DNA of 25,141 nt from Nemertoderma westbladi. Its lineage: Eukaryota > Xenacoelomorpha > Nemertodermatida > Nemertodermatidae. The translations under genes were made by a program, and so were the position numbers. Below the pieces are notes generated by a model, which saw only the letters and a program-made list of their open reading frames with translations, was not told where the DNA came from and did not search any database. The stretch's first letter is position 1. The number at the start of each line of letters is the position of its first letter. The stretch is taken from positions 1 to 25,141 of the forward strand of contig JAUCBJ010004667.1 in assembly GCA_032718475.1 (NCBI GenBank), written 5' to 3'. Shown piece by piece: positions 17,701 to 23,573 of this stretch.

Positions 17701-18864
17701 CATGTTATAAAAAAAATAGGTTAGAGCCCCAAGGCCTTGTTAGGGTGCCACCGTTACTAACTTTGTAGCTGATGATAATAGCCATTAGGTCTCCTCACCC
17801 TTTCCTGCTGCATATTGAGGTTGTTTTTCCTCTCAGGTATCCTCTATGGGATTCACTATGGAATCCCCACGAAACTTCCAGCCCCCTCCCCCCACGGATG
17901 CGCCCCCCTGGAGACCCCTGGCGGCCCCCGCAAGCACCACTATCGCCCCCGTTCTGACCCCCCCACAACCTCCCCCTTCCACCCTGCCCCAACGGCCCCC
18001 AACCGCCTCCCGACTCGGGAACTCAGCCACCAGTGTCGCAAGCTTCGGTGGCTCTTTGCCACCCGCCGTGTCTCTGAGTGCAGTAAATAACTACGCCGCT
18101 GCAATCAACAACTCAGACATTGGAGTTCGATCCAGCAGTCTACTTAAACAAAAGTAAGTTGTAAACAATAAAATAATCACTAAACAGATTTAAACTAGGT
18201 TTATCTAGGAGAGTTTGTTTGGGCAGGCTATTTATATCTATACATAACTTTACGACGTTGATTTGATACTAGCGGGGAAAGAAAAGCATAATTTATAATT
18301 TTTTTTAGAATCTATAATAAATTAATGTAAACTTTTACTACTAACTATAATATGTCAAGCGAACTCCGTATATGTAAACTTACTCCAAAGTGAGACATCC
18401 CGTAAGCGGACCGGATTAACTATTTATCCCTATGAACTTTTATTTCTCTCGATATATAGAGCTCATTATTATATCTCTATAGAATATTCTAGTTGGCATT
18501 CTAGAAACTAAACCTCCTTCTAAAACCTGCCAACTCGTGTAAAACTCAACCACTCGGACAGAATAGTTGAATTTCGCTAAACTGAAAATTAATTAAAAAA
18601 TTTTATTTTTCATTTGCTTTTTTTTATCGAATAATAGTATTAGTTTCTAGTTTTAGACTAAATTTAAATCTATTTTATTTTCCTTTATTTTCAGCAAACC
18701 AGCGCCCCCTCCACCAGGGTTCGCGGCCCATCACCCTACGTCATCACTGAGCTTCTTTACGCCATCTAGTAATCCACCAGCGAATCCTGATATTTCAAAA
18801 GATATTTCGTCGCTGTCCTTTGGTGGCCCCTCACAACAACTGGCATCAGACACAGTTTCAACAC
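5580..18864 (+). CDS. UBAP2L: UBAP2/UBAP2L/lingerer-like gene, partial, eight exons (overview)
   Basis: Eight exons (5580-5786, 7353-7551, 11643-11844, 15739-15929, 16554-16761, 17029-17206, 17837-18153, 18704-18864) join in consistent phase through GT-AG introns into about 554 codons. The order matches vertebrate UBAP2L and fly lingerer: an ATPEQLRLAQM lead-in, a UBA domain, a W...GRKKK segment, RGG repeats, an EDW-rich block, a SML motif, a GALxLGS motif and Pro/Ser-rich low complexity. Family members are cytoplasmic RNA- and ubiquitin-associated proteins linked to stress granules and translation; a similar role here is inference. The N-terminal exon (about 30 residues in human) and the C-terminal half were not found, so the gene is incomplete in the window. 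Its introns hold most of the transposons listed here. The assignment rests on remembered family sequence, not on an alignment. Confidence 0.85.
5787..7352 (+). other. Intron between the UBA and GRKKK exons
   Basis: GTTGGC at 5787 to TTCTAG at 7352. AT-rich. The only recognised content is the transposon-end relic at 6527-6600. The open frame at 6665-6880 is not supported. Confidence 0.6.
6527..6600. mobile_element. Left-tip relic of the homopolymer transposon family
   Basis: CACCAGGTCCTATAATATAG then TTCAGTGCCA, a C21 run (6562-6582) and AGTTTTTCTACAA match the left end at 7797-7872 (tip, ATATAGTG, TTCAGTG, C-run, TTTTTCTACAA). No inner arm or partner end is recognisable. It is a truncated copy in the intron of the UBAP2-like gene. 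Confidence 0.75.
7353..7551 (+). CDS. UBAP2L: UBAP2L-like exon, GRKKK segment and basic region
   Basis: The acceptor TTTCTAG ends at 7352 and the donor GTAAGT starts at 7552. The exon is read in phase 0 from DQSMEWHTTGRKKKAIQQ and ends in phase 1. It matches the segment after the UBA domain in human UBAP2L (HSWEMVGKKK). The rest is basic and Ser/Arg-rich (QRSSRGRRAVK, SRSRSKGGG, GRR), the start of the RGG-rich RNA-binding region of the family. The open frame runs past the donor to a TGA at 7623-7625, but that tail is intron. Confidence 0.85.
8213..10914 (+). pseudogene. Reverse transcriptase with CCHC and restriction-like endonuclease, broken
   Basis: The polyprotein of an RLE-class (R2-like in layout) non-LTR retrotransposon. 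In order: an N-terminal stretch with AWKKLLLVSHYCLEAPKRGG (about 8310-8369); GGLDGMRPQ (about 8735); GGIRPIAV (about 8918); RT motif A LKVDFSSAFNSL (about 9116); motif B GAQQGDPEGPPLF (about 9274); the YxDD site (about 9368-9377); a CCHC motif C-x2-C-x9-H-x3-C at 10314-10367; and a PD-(D/E)xK-type nuclease with RPDG (10492), WDATVVD (10543) and SRKYEEL (about 10640). Breaks: an in-frame TAA at 9011, a frame change inside the YxDD box, another near 10000 and another near 10465. The final stop is TGA at 10912. It is dead. The N-terminus of related proteins is longer, in line with 5' truncation. Confidence 0.85.
8213..11052 (+). mobile_element. 5'-truncated non-LTR retrotransposon, nested insertion
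   Basis: It is flanked by a perfect 10-bp direct repeat ATCATAATCT (8203-8212 and 11053-11062), the target duplication. The other copy of the host transposon (3544-4785) is uninterrupted at the corresponding place. The coding part is at 8213-10914, followed by about 140 bp of 3' sequence with an A10 run (11034-11043). The open frame starts at the very left border with no Met, so the 5' end was lost on insertion, as is usual for target-primed reverse transcription. Confidence 0.85.
11643..11844 (+). CDS. UBAP2L: UBAP2L-like exon, RGG box
   Basis: The acceptor TTTTAG ends at 11642 and the donor CAAG|GTAAGG begins at 11845. The phase-1 codon left by the previous exon is completed as Ser. The exon encodes SRDSGNTDNTNAEPPG, a polar linker, GIYTWTDRFGRGRGG, and then a Gly/Arg/Ser run (GRGRSRGGGGSRVGRGS). 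RGG boxes bind RNA and are arginine-methylated in UBAP2L. The exon ends in phase 2. Its donor is the first unit of the long 26-bp tandem array in the following intron. Confidence 0.85.
11845..13877 (+). repeat. 26-bp minisatellite carrying donor-like sites
   Basis: About 75 or more units, consensus GTAAGGAACAGTTGG followed by AACTCTACTAG. The first unit starts at the first base of the intron, so the real donor (CAAG|GTAAGG) is the founding copy or has been absorbed into the array. Variants recur: ACTCTATTAG, TACTCTACTGG, GGGACAGTTGG, and a 29-bp unit with a duplicated GTT at about 13081 and 13552. Nearly all units keep AG|GTAAGG. There are no unique spacers, so it is not a CRISPR-like array. 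Open frames in it are artefacts. Confidence 0.95.
13878..14212 (+). mobile_element. 3' end of an RTE-like non-LTR retrotransposon
   Basis: It encodes, from about 13900, SRLRFAGHCFRRDDQPVHNL then VLWQPHGLNKHGGQPMTFLR and DTGLEDADDVANVMGDRELW, stop TAA at 14177. This is the conserved C-terminus of RTE-type reverse transcriptase proteins (RRLRFAGHC, LVLWEPxHG, DTGL, DRxLW). An RVT segment in another frame at about 13884 points to a frameshift. The piece ends in TAGTAGTAGTAG, a simple-repeat tail. TAGGTAAGAA flanks it on both sides; that may be a target duplication or just the next array unit. It inserted into the minisatellite. Confidence 0.75.
14230..15464 (-). mobile_element. Antisense 5' part of an RTE-like non-LTR retrotransposon
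   Basis: Read on the minus strand, about 15347-14976 gives an open stretch with GVVFCPECRFGKKHPP and GERAANNYVSPFPEDLSGP. From about 14915 an apurinic-type endonuclease region follows: ADKLSLSAVSIQEHGMRTGQ, GGGWRLALASADDSD, a frameshift, IGLLMNPTAHAALDKMDKIS, then VVLIVCYSPTSIAQVEEVEH and a stop at 14575-14577. This fits the endonuclease domain (QExxxR, YSPT motifs) of the family. No reverse transcriptase part is present, so the 3' portion is missing, which is odd for target-primed insertion. Confidence 0.7.
15465..15545 (+). repeat. Decayed copies of the 26-bp array
   Basis: GGTTAGGAACATATAGAACT, then GAGGTACAGCTTTGGAACTC and GAGGTAAGGTGGCACTCTA are diverged units of the 26-bp repeat. They show that the array once extended past the inserted retrotransposon pieces. 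Confidence 0.75.
15739..15929 (+). CDS. UBAP2L: UBAP2L-like exon, acidic EDW block
   Basis: The acceptor TTCTACAG ends at 15738 and the donor ACAG|GTGAGA begins at 15930. The exon joins in phase to the RGG exon and continues it with SSSRGGGRFHSRPPGGDD. It then encodes KIDTWDAS and the block FGTEDWSAAEDWTASDDW. This corresponds to the W/E/D-rich segment after the RGG box in human UBAP2L (EEWGTEDWNEDL). The exon ends in phase 1. Its reading frame is open upstream into the intron, so the exon start rests on the acceptor and on phase, not on a stop. Confidence 0.85.
15930..16553 (+). other. Intron 4
   Basis: GTGAGA at 15930 to TTTTAG at 16553. It starts with a G/A-rich tract (15960-15990). A stretch at about 16264-16330 is similar to about 18515-18580 in a later intron of the same gene. 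Nothing else was recognised. Confidence 0.6.
16554..16761 (+). CDS. UBAP2L: UBAP2L-like exon, Thr/Pro-rich linker
   Basis: The acceptor TGTTTTAG ends at 16553 and the donor AAAG|GTGGGC begins at 16762. The protein reads GELTERSIVFERTAPTVIN, then a Thr/Pro/Ala-rich stretch with SLGPSMASKRPTAE. It sits where human UBAP2L has SETKIFTASN...ITAGQRIDL, with little identity, as expected for this disordered region. The open frame continues past the donor through a G15 tract to a stop at 16940-16942. I read that as intron because the GT donor restores phase with the next exon. Confidence 0.75.
16762..17028 (+). other. Intron 5
   Basis: GTGGGC at 16762 to TTATAG at 17028. It contains a G15 tract at about 16868-16882. 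Flanking bases do not match the ends of the homopolymer transposon family. Confidence 0.6.
17029..17206 (+). CDS. UBAP2L: UBAP2L-like exon with SML and GALxLGS motifs
   Basis: The acceptor CTTTATAG ends at 17028 and the donor GCG|GTAAGT begins at 17207. It encodes SNQSNNDIMSMLHRAVTKGP, comparable to the MVSMLGKG region of human UBAP2L, and LLGQIGALKLGSVESP. The latter resembles the conserved VQFGALxFGSEP core of the UBAP2/lingerer domain. The exon ends in phase 0. The match to that core is short, so the domain assignment is moderate, while the exon itself is well supported by both splice sites and phase. Confidence 0.8.
17207..17836 (+). other. Intron 6
   Basis: GTAAGT at 17207 to CTCAG at 17836. 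AT-rich with T-runs and short AAGTTTTT repeats at about 17264-17312. No element was recognised. Confidence 0.6.
17837..18153 (+). CDS. UBAP2L: UBAP2L-like exon, proline-rich
   Basis: The acceptor CCTCTCAG ends at 17836 and the donor GTAAGT starts at 18154. This is the longest exon seen (317 bases), read from VSSMGFTMESPRNFQPPPP. It is strongly Pro-rich for about 60 residues, then Ser/Asn/Ala-rich (SFGGSLPPAVSLSAVNN, SDIGVRSSSLL). Its composition is that of a disordered region, as in the central part of UBAP2L. It is markedly richer in C than the flanking introns, which produces several opposite-strand open frames that are not genes. It ends in phase 2. Confidence 0.8.
18154..18703 (+). other. 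Intron 7
   Basis: GTAAGT at 18154 to an acceptor at 18695 or 18703. AT-rich, with the repeat shared with intron 4 at about 18515-18580. No gene. Confidence 0.6.
18704..18864 (+). CDS. UBAP2L: UBAP2L-like exon, last one recognised
   Basis: The exon encodes APPPGFAAHHPTSSLSFF, then NPPANPDISKDISSLSFGGP and a Ser/Gln tail, with donor ACAC|GTAAGA at 18865. Two acceptors lie 8 bases apart, TTTTCAG ending at 18695 and AACCAG ending at 18703. Only the second keeps phase with the previous exon if the C-run near 18706 is four bases long, as the line count implies. With one more C the first acceptor would be right. ISSLSFGGPSQQ loosely recalls ISGLNLQFGALQF of UBAP2L. The exon ends in phase 1, so further exons must follow; I could not identify any between 18865 and 25141. 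Confidence 0.65.
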
Positions 18865-19019
18865 GTAAGAACCTATAATGCAAACATTATTTTAATTTTA
18901 TGAAGCATTTTTAATTAAGGGCACCTGTTTATCAATACAGGTATATTATAAACACTACACAGTATCAATACTTATATAGCCTACCTCTACTGAGGACTAC
19001 CAATCTTACACAAAACAAA

Positions 19020-19074
19020 CTCGGTACCTATAGATTCCAAGTCCTACGCTCTGCCAACTGATCCACTCCGCGCC
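19020..19074 (-). ncRNA. tRNA-like fragment
   Basis: On the minus strand GGCGCGGAGTGGATCAGTTG runs into GCAGAGCGTAGGAC. This has the D-arm/A-box pattern of tRNAs (compare GCTCAGTTGGTAGAGC) and an anticodon-like loop CTTGGAA. The anticodon stem pairs only in part and no clear B box follows, so it is a tRNA pseudogene or SINE relic. Confidence 0.4.
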
Positions 19075-20244
19075 GTTTGAAGCCTTGAAACCAAAACCCA
19101 AACGTGCAAATTAATAACAACACTGACGTTGTTTGGCAATACACCCTATCTCGACATTTTCCAAAAAAAATTATTTGACCAATTGGGGTAACTTGACACG
19201 CCCCTTTCAATGAACTTACGAAAAAGGGAGTGTTCCTTTGACGAAATCTGACTTTTTAAATGTTGAAACTCCCCATGGCAGCATCTTAAATCAACAGCTG
19301 CGAGGCAAAACACCCCATAGCTAAATTTGGCCAAATAGGGTGCTTTGCGTTGTTATTTGTGTTGACAAAATAACCCTATCCTTGAGTTGGGGTTTTTTGC
19401 ATTGTGCTTTTCTTTTAAACCAATCATTTATTACATGAATTAACCAATCAGAAGATGTAATAATATCCTTTATAGTTTAATAATGTTTATACTACTCTGT
19501 GCGGCGGGAAATTATTTTTGTTTTTTTTTGAAATATTTATGAAATATTTTAGGATTGATTTTTGTTCGGGAATTTACTCTCTAAAACAACTTTAAGTGTC
19601 TATCACTGTAAAGTTTTAAGGGGAAATGCGATATGGCTTTTGACAATTACTAGAAATCAGATAGTGGAATTGACATTGACATTGATCCCAAGTGAAATAA
19701 AGTCTCGTTTATTGTTTTCGTTAGAAAACACCGCCACTGTAACCTGCTCCTTTCCATTAAAGTTAAATACTGAATTAATTTTTCAAACTCACTCAACACA
19801 CATTTGGTGTTTGCGGTCATTTTGCGCCAATGATTCCGAGATGAAGATAATCAGGATACGTTTTTTGGATTCGTTATTCCAACATAAGGTGAAAAAGGGA
19901 ACTGGGTCTCGGATGGGTGGGGTGGAATACCGGCACCGATTGGGCGACAAAATAGAGTTCCTATAGAGAGAATTCAAGAACTAATTCGACGTCTAGAACC
20001 AATAATGCCTAACATCGTATTGGCGTTCTGGAACGCGTTACTTATTGTAAATGTAAATTGTAAACCAATCATTTCTATAATATTTTAGTTAAGAAAGCGT
20101 AATTAATTAAACCTAATAAAATTAATTAATTAATTAAATTAAATTAATTAAAAGCTTAATTAAAAGTTATTTTAAATTGCTTTTAATGATAATATTATTA
20201 TGTCATAGCTGTTAGCCTAATTTTAAGTGAAACATAATTATTTA

Positions 20245-20372
20245 TTACATGGGAAAAAAGTAGAACTTTTTTTCATTATTCTCAAGGCATTTTATTTAGC
20301 GAGCGTGAGTGAGGTTAAAAAGGGTCGAGAAAATATTGAAAAAAAATGTTCTACTTTTTTTTCCCATGTAAT
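20245..20372. repeat. Hairpin element, about 128 bp
   Basis: The left arm TTACATGGGAAAAAAGTAGA... (20245-20275) and the right arm ...TCTACTTTTTTTTCCCATGT AA (20337-20372) are inverse copies of about 31-36 bp around a loop of about 61 bp. Related GGGAAAAAAAGT words recur near 20793 and 20840. Confidence 0.75.
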
Positions 20373-21581
20373 GCGTAATTTTATTCTTAAATTTGTACTT
20401 TTTGTTGCTTAATTATTTAATAAAACGTACAAAGATATAGTGTTACAAAATAAATTAAGCTATATAGTATTTATACTATATTGCTCCCATAGTTACTGCA
20501 ATTCAAATTATTGTACAACTCCTGATGATGCCTTACTCAATGTTAAATAATTTAATGTTCTCGAATATTTATTAAGTAACTAGAGAGCCGCTTAACAACA
20601 TAAACCAATATTGGATATTGAGTTCCGTTTTGGAGTTCGTCTTGCAGACACTAAAGTTGCAATAACTTTTTTGAGTAAGTGAATGGAATTTGTTCAAATT
20701 ACTTGGAAACCTTTTCTACGTCGATGTTCTTTCAACACATTTAATAATATTTAAGAATTTCCACCAAAAATATTTTAATTTCTTTTTTCGCCGGGAAAAA
20801 AAGTAATATCAATGCAATTCTATGGGTTGCTTTTTATCCCTAGGGAAAAAAGTGTAACGTTTTCTCCCGATTTTGTGGTAAATTTGAGCGAAAAAGTAAC
20901 AATTTAAGAATAAAATTCCTTTAGTTTTGTTTTTATTTGGGAAGGAATTCATTTTAGTAACATTCATCGTTTTGACTTCTTGTTGACATGGCAATACACC
21001 CCAACTCCAGCAAGCTCTAAACTAATAATACGTGATATAAAATGCTCTACAAAACATGCTGGCAGAACAAAAAATCACTGTTTAATACTAGTTTCTATGA
21101 AACCAGAACCATTGGTTAAACTAAACACCCTATCTCCAACAAATCAGCTTACATTGAATGGCAAAACACTCTATAATATTATTTCATCATTTTAATCCCC
21201 TTATCGTCATCACCGTTATCGTCACCATCTATTCTATTAAAAAATTCTAAATTAGCGTGTTAAATTCCCTTAGAACAAACACCTTAGCAGCAATTTCTCA
21301 CAATGTCTTCAATGTTTAATTAGGGGAAACGCGTTTTGGTTAATTTCTTAAAATATGTTTTTTTGGAATAGGATGTATTTCCAAAAAACGTCAGAACAAC
21401 AACAACAACACCAACAACAACGGAGTGAATACTATAGAGGTCTCGCTTCACGGACCAAAAAATATAATTATCAGATAATGTAATTTAAAGTTTTCAAACC
21501 TTTCGGCGCTTTCGGTTTTTTTTCGGCGCTAAATGTGGCGCCAGCGCCATAGAACATGGCCGTGGCGCCATTGGCAGGAAG

Positions 21582-21608
21582 CTCGATGGCGCCACCAACG
21601 CCATCGAG
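21582..21608. repeat. Perfect stem-loop in a GC-rich island
   Basis: CTCGATGGCG (21582-21591) and CGCCATCGAG (21599-21608) are exact inverse copies around a 7-base loop. The surrounding 21500-21610 contains GGCGCC at 21537, 21564 and 21588 plus two TTCGGCGCT copies, in otherwise AT-rich DNA. Confidence 0.8.
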
Positions 21609-22307
21609 GTTTCTCCGAGATTCGCCATGCATATTCTCTGATACGGTACAGTATCGGAATTAAAAAAATATTTACATAGAAAAATAGATTCCCACAAAGA
21701 ATCATATTGTTTGAGGTGGTGGGATGGGCACATAATTTTAACTTTCAACTAGATAAGTTAACATTAAATTATATATATCTAGTTAATTAAAGTGGTTTTT
21801 ATTAACTTGTCACTGCGGATTTAATTAACTACAGTTACAAAAAAATAGTTTACTTTTCAAATAGTTTACGTTGATTTGAATTAAATTTACAAGAATTGCA
21901 TTTGAAACGTACAGTAACCTATACGTTTATTTATATGTAACATAAATTTGAACTGGATAAAGTATGAAAAGAACTCATTTGTAAGGTTTTGAATTCTCAC
22001 ATATTTTAGGTATACCGGAAGGTTACCATGATGTTGAGCAATTCTAGTCCTTTTCATTCATTTAAATTATATTAATTGACCTCTTTTTCAGTTGTTTCTA
22101 GCCTAACAATTTTTTCACGCGCCAACCCTGTCGTAAAAAATTCATGTGAGGTGAAATTTTATTACATGTTCAACAAGTATATTTTATACTAATTTGTCAA
22201 ATAATTATTCAAAATTTATACACATTTAGGTGGTGTCTTTCTGTATCTCCAAAGATTCAACAAAGAGAAAATAGATTCAGAAAATAATTTAATAAATAGA
22301 AAATATA

Positions 22308-22313
22308 TTTATT
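22308..22313 (-). terminator. Possible polyadenylation signal of the zinc-finger gene
   Basis: AATAAA on the minus strand, 64 bases beyond the TAA stop codon of the zinc-finger gene. Spacing and sequence suit a poly(A) signal. The region is AT-rich, so a chance match is quite possible. Confidence 0.45.
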
Positions 22314-22376
22314 TTGATGATATTTAAAAAATACACCGTGTAAGTAGACCTAAATCTCTTTCATCTACAGTATGGA

Positions 22377-23573
22377 TTAGAGGAGTACGGGGCTATCTTT
22401 ATGTTTTTTCCTATGTTTTGTTAGGCTGGCTTTATTTGCAAAGCAATGCCTACAGCTTTCGCATTCAAATAACGGCCTATCTTCCAAATGTAATTTTTCG
22501 TGATCTTTCTTATCTGATTTTCGTACAAATCCTCTCTTACAATAATCGCATTTGTGCGATTCCAAATGACTTGTTTTATGTTCCGTTAGAGTGAAGGCCG
22601 TTGCAAAGGACAACCCGCAAGTCTCACATTCGTATGGTCGCGTATGGGTAGCTATGTGCCTTGTTAGTTCAAATTTTCGTTTAAATCCCTTATTACAAGT
22701 CTCACATACGTATGGTCGTTCTACTGTATGTGAAATTCTGTGCTTTGTTAGTTCACATTTTCGTTTATATACATTATCACAAGTCTCACATTCGTATGAC
22801 CGCACCACTGTATGTGTATTATTTATGTGCTTTGTTAGGTAAATTTCTCGTGTATATCTCTTATTACAAGTCTCACATTCGTATGACCGAACCACTGTAT
22901 GTGTAATATTTATGTGCTTTGTTAGTTCCCATTTTCGTTTATATCCCTTATTACAAGTCTTACAAACAAACTTATTGTCTTTAGGGTTGTCGTTAGGATT
23001 CATACAAGAACCAGTTGCTGATCCAATAATTTGATTTGTTGTACTCGAACCACTCTGTAAACTGTCAACTCCCATTTGTTGTTGATCTGGGTAAACAACA
23101 CCGGAAGTCAAATAATTTATATCAATTCCCGGTAATCCCTGTTGTCGGAATACCGATGGCATACTAAGGGGGATATCTGGATGCTCATTGGTGGATGGCT
23201 TATCTTCTCTCAGAGCCTCATAAGCATTTAGTTTTGGTAGTAGTTGTGTTAAATTGAAATTATTACCAAATTCTCCAGGTTCAACAACAACCAAACTGTC
23301 ATTATTACCCCTTGCTAATCCATAATGCAAAACGGAACCACTATGTAATCCGTCTCTACCCATTGGTACCCCATAAACCACAGCGGAACCACTTTGTAAT
23401 CCGTCATTTATTGGAGGGAAAAGGAGTGATTGTTGTGATTCCAACCTGCGGGAGTTATTCTGTGTATTTTGTTGTGGTATTGGTTCTGTGTAAGATGTGG
23501 ATGCGGAAGGACTAAATATATCAAACCCACTAAGGTCAATATCATCCTCCTCCACATCCAATATTGAATTCAT
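22377..23573 (-). CDS. C2H2 zinc-finger protein, seven fingers, intronless
   Basis: A single 398-codon frame with an ATG at 23573. The first 200 residues are acidic at the start (VEEDDIDLSGFDIF) and then polar. They contain three related segments, DGLQSGSAVVYG (57-68), DGLHSGSVLHYG (74-85) and DSLQSGSSTT (170-179). Seven C2H2 fingers follow at about 202-225, 231-254, 260-282, 288-310, 314-336, 340-362 and 369-391, each with paired Cys and His. Fingers 1-4 are close copies of one another. The usual TGEKPY linker is replaced by HTVVRSYECE or HTVERPYVCE. The protein is probably a nuclear DNA-binding regulator; its target is unknown. The ORF is uninterrupted, so it is a live gene or a young retrocopy. 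No KRAB, SCAN or BTB domain is visible. Confidence 0.85.
   Translation of the reverse strand: MNSILDVEEDDIDLSGFDIFSPSASTSYTEPIPQQNTQNNSRRLESQQSLLFPPINDGLQSGSAVVYGVPMGRDGLHSGSVLHYGLARGNNDSLVVVEPGEFGNNFNLTQLLPKLNAYEALREDKPSTNEHPDIPLSMPSVFRQQGLPGIDINYLTSGVVYPDQQQMGVDSLQSGSSTTNQIIGSATGSCMNPNDNPKDNKFVCKTCNKGYKRKWELTKHINITHTVVRSYECETCNKRYTREIYLTKHINNTHTVVRSYECETCDNVYKRKCELTKHRISHTVERPYVCETCNKGFKRKFELTRHIATHTRPYECETCGLSFATAFTLTEHKTSHLESHKCDYCKRGFVRKSDKKDHEKLHLEDRPLFECESCRHCFANKASLTKHRKKHKDSPVLL

Larger units (their letters stand above)
18865..22300. other. 3.4-kb gene-free AT-rich stretch
   Basis: It starts as an intron after the last recognised exon. Contents: a tRNA-like piece (19020-19074); recurring GCAAxACACCCTATC-type words (19133-21165); TTAATTAA-rich DNA (20100-20165); a hairpin element (20245-20372); and a GGCGCC-rich island (21500-21610). 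The 134-codon frame at 19562-19966 and the smaller ones have no recognisable domain. UBAP2-like exons could be hidden here but none was seen. Confidence 0.6.

Noticed and set aside
17795-18030. Gly-rich minus-strand open frames
   Set aside because: They are complements of the C-rich proline codons of the UBAP2-like exon.
19562-19966. 134-codon open frame
   Set aside because: It lacks a proper ATG at its start, has no recognisable domain, and its composition is like the surrounding AT-rich DNA.
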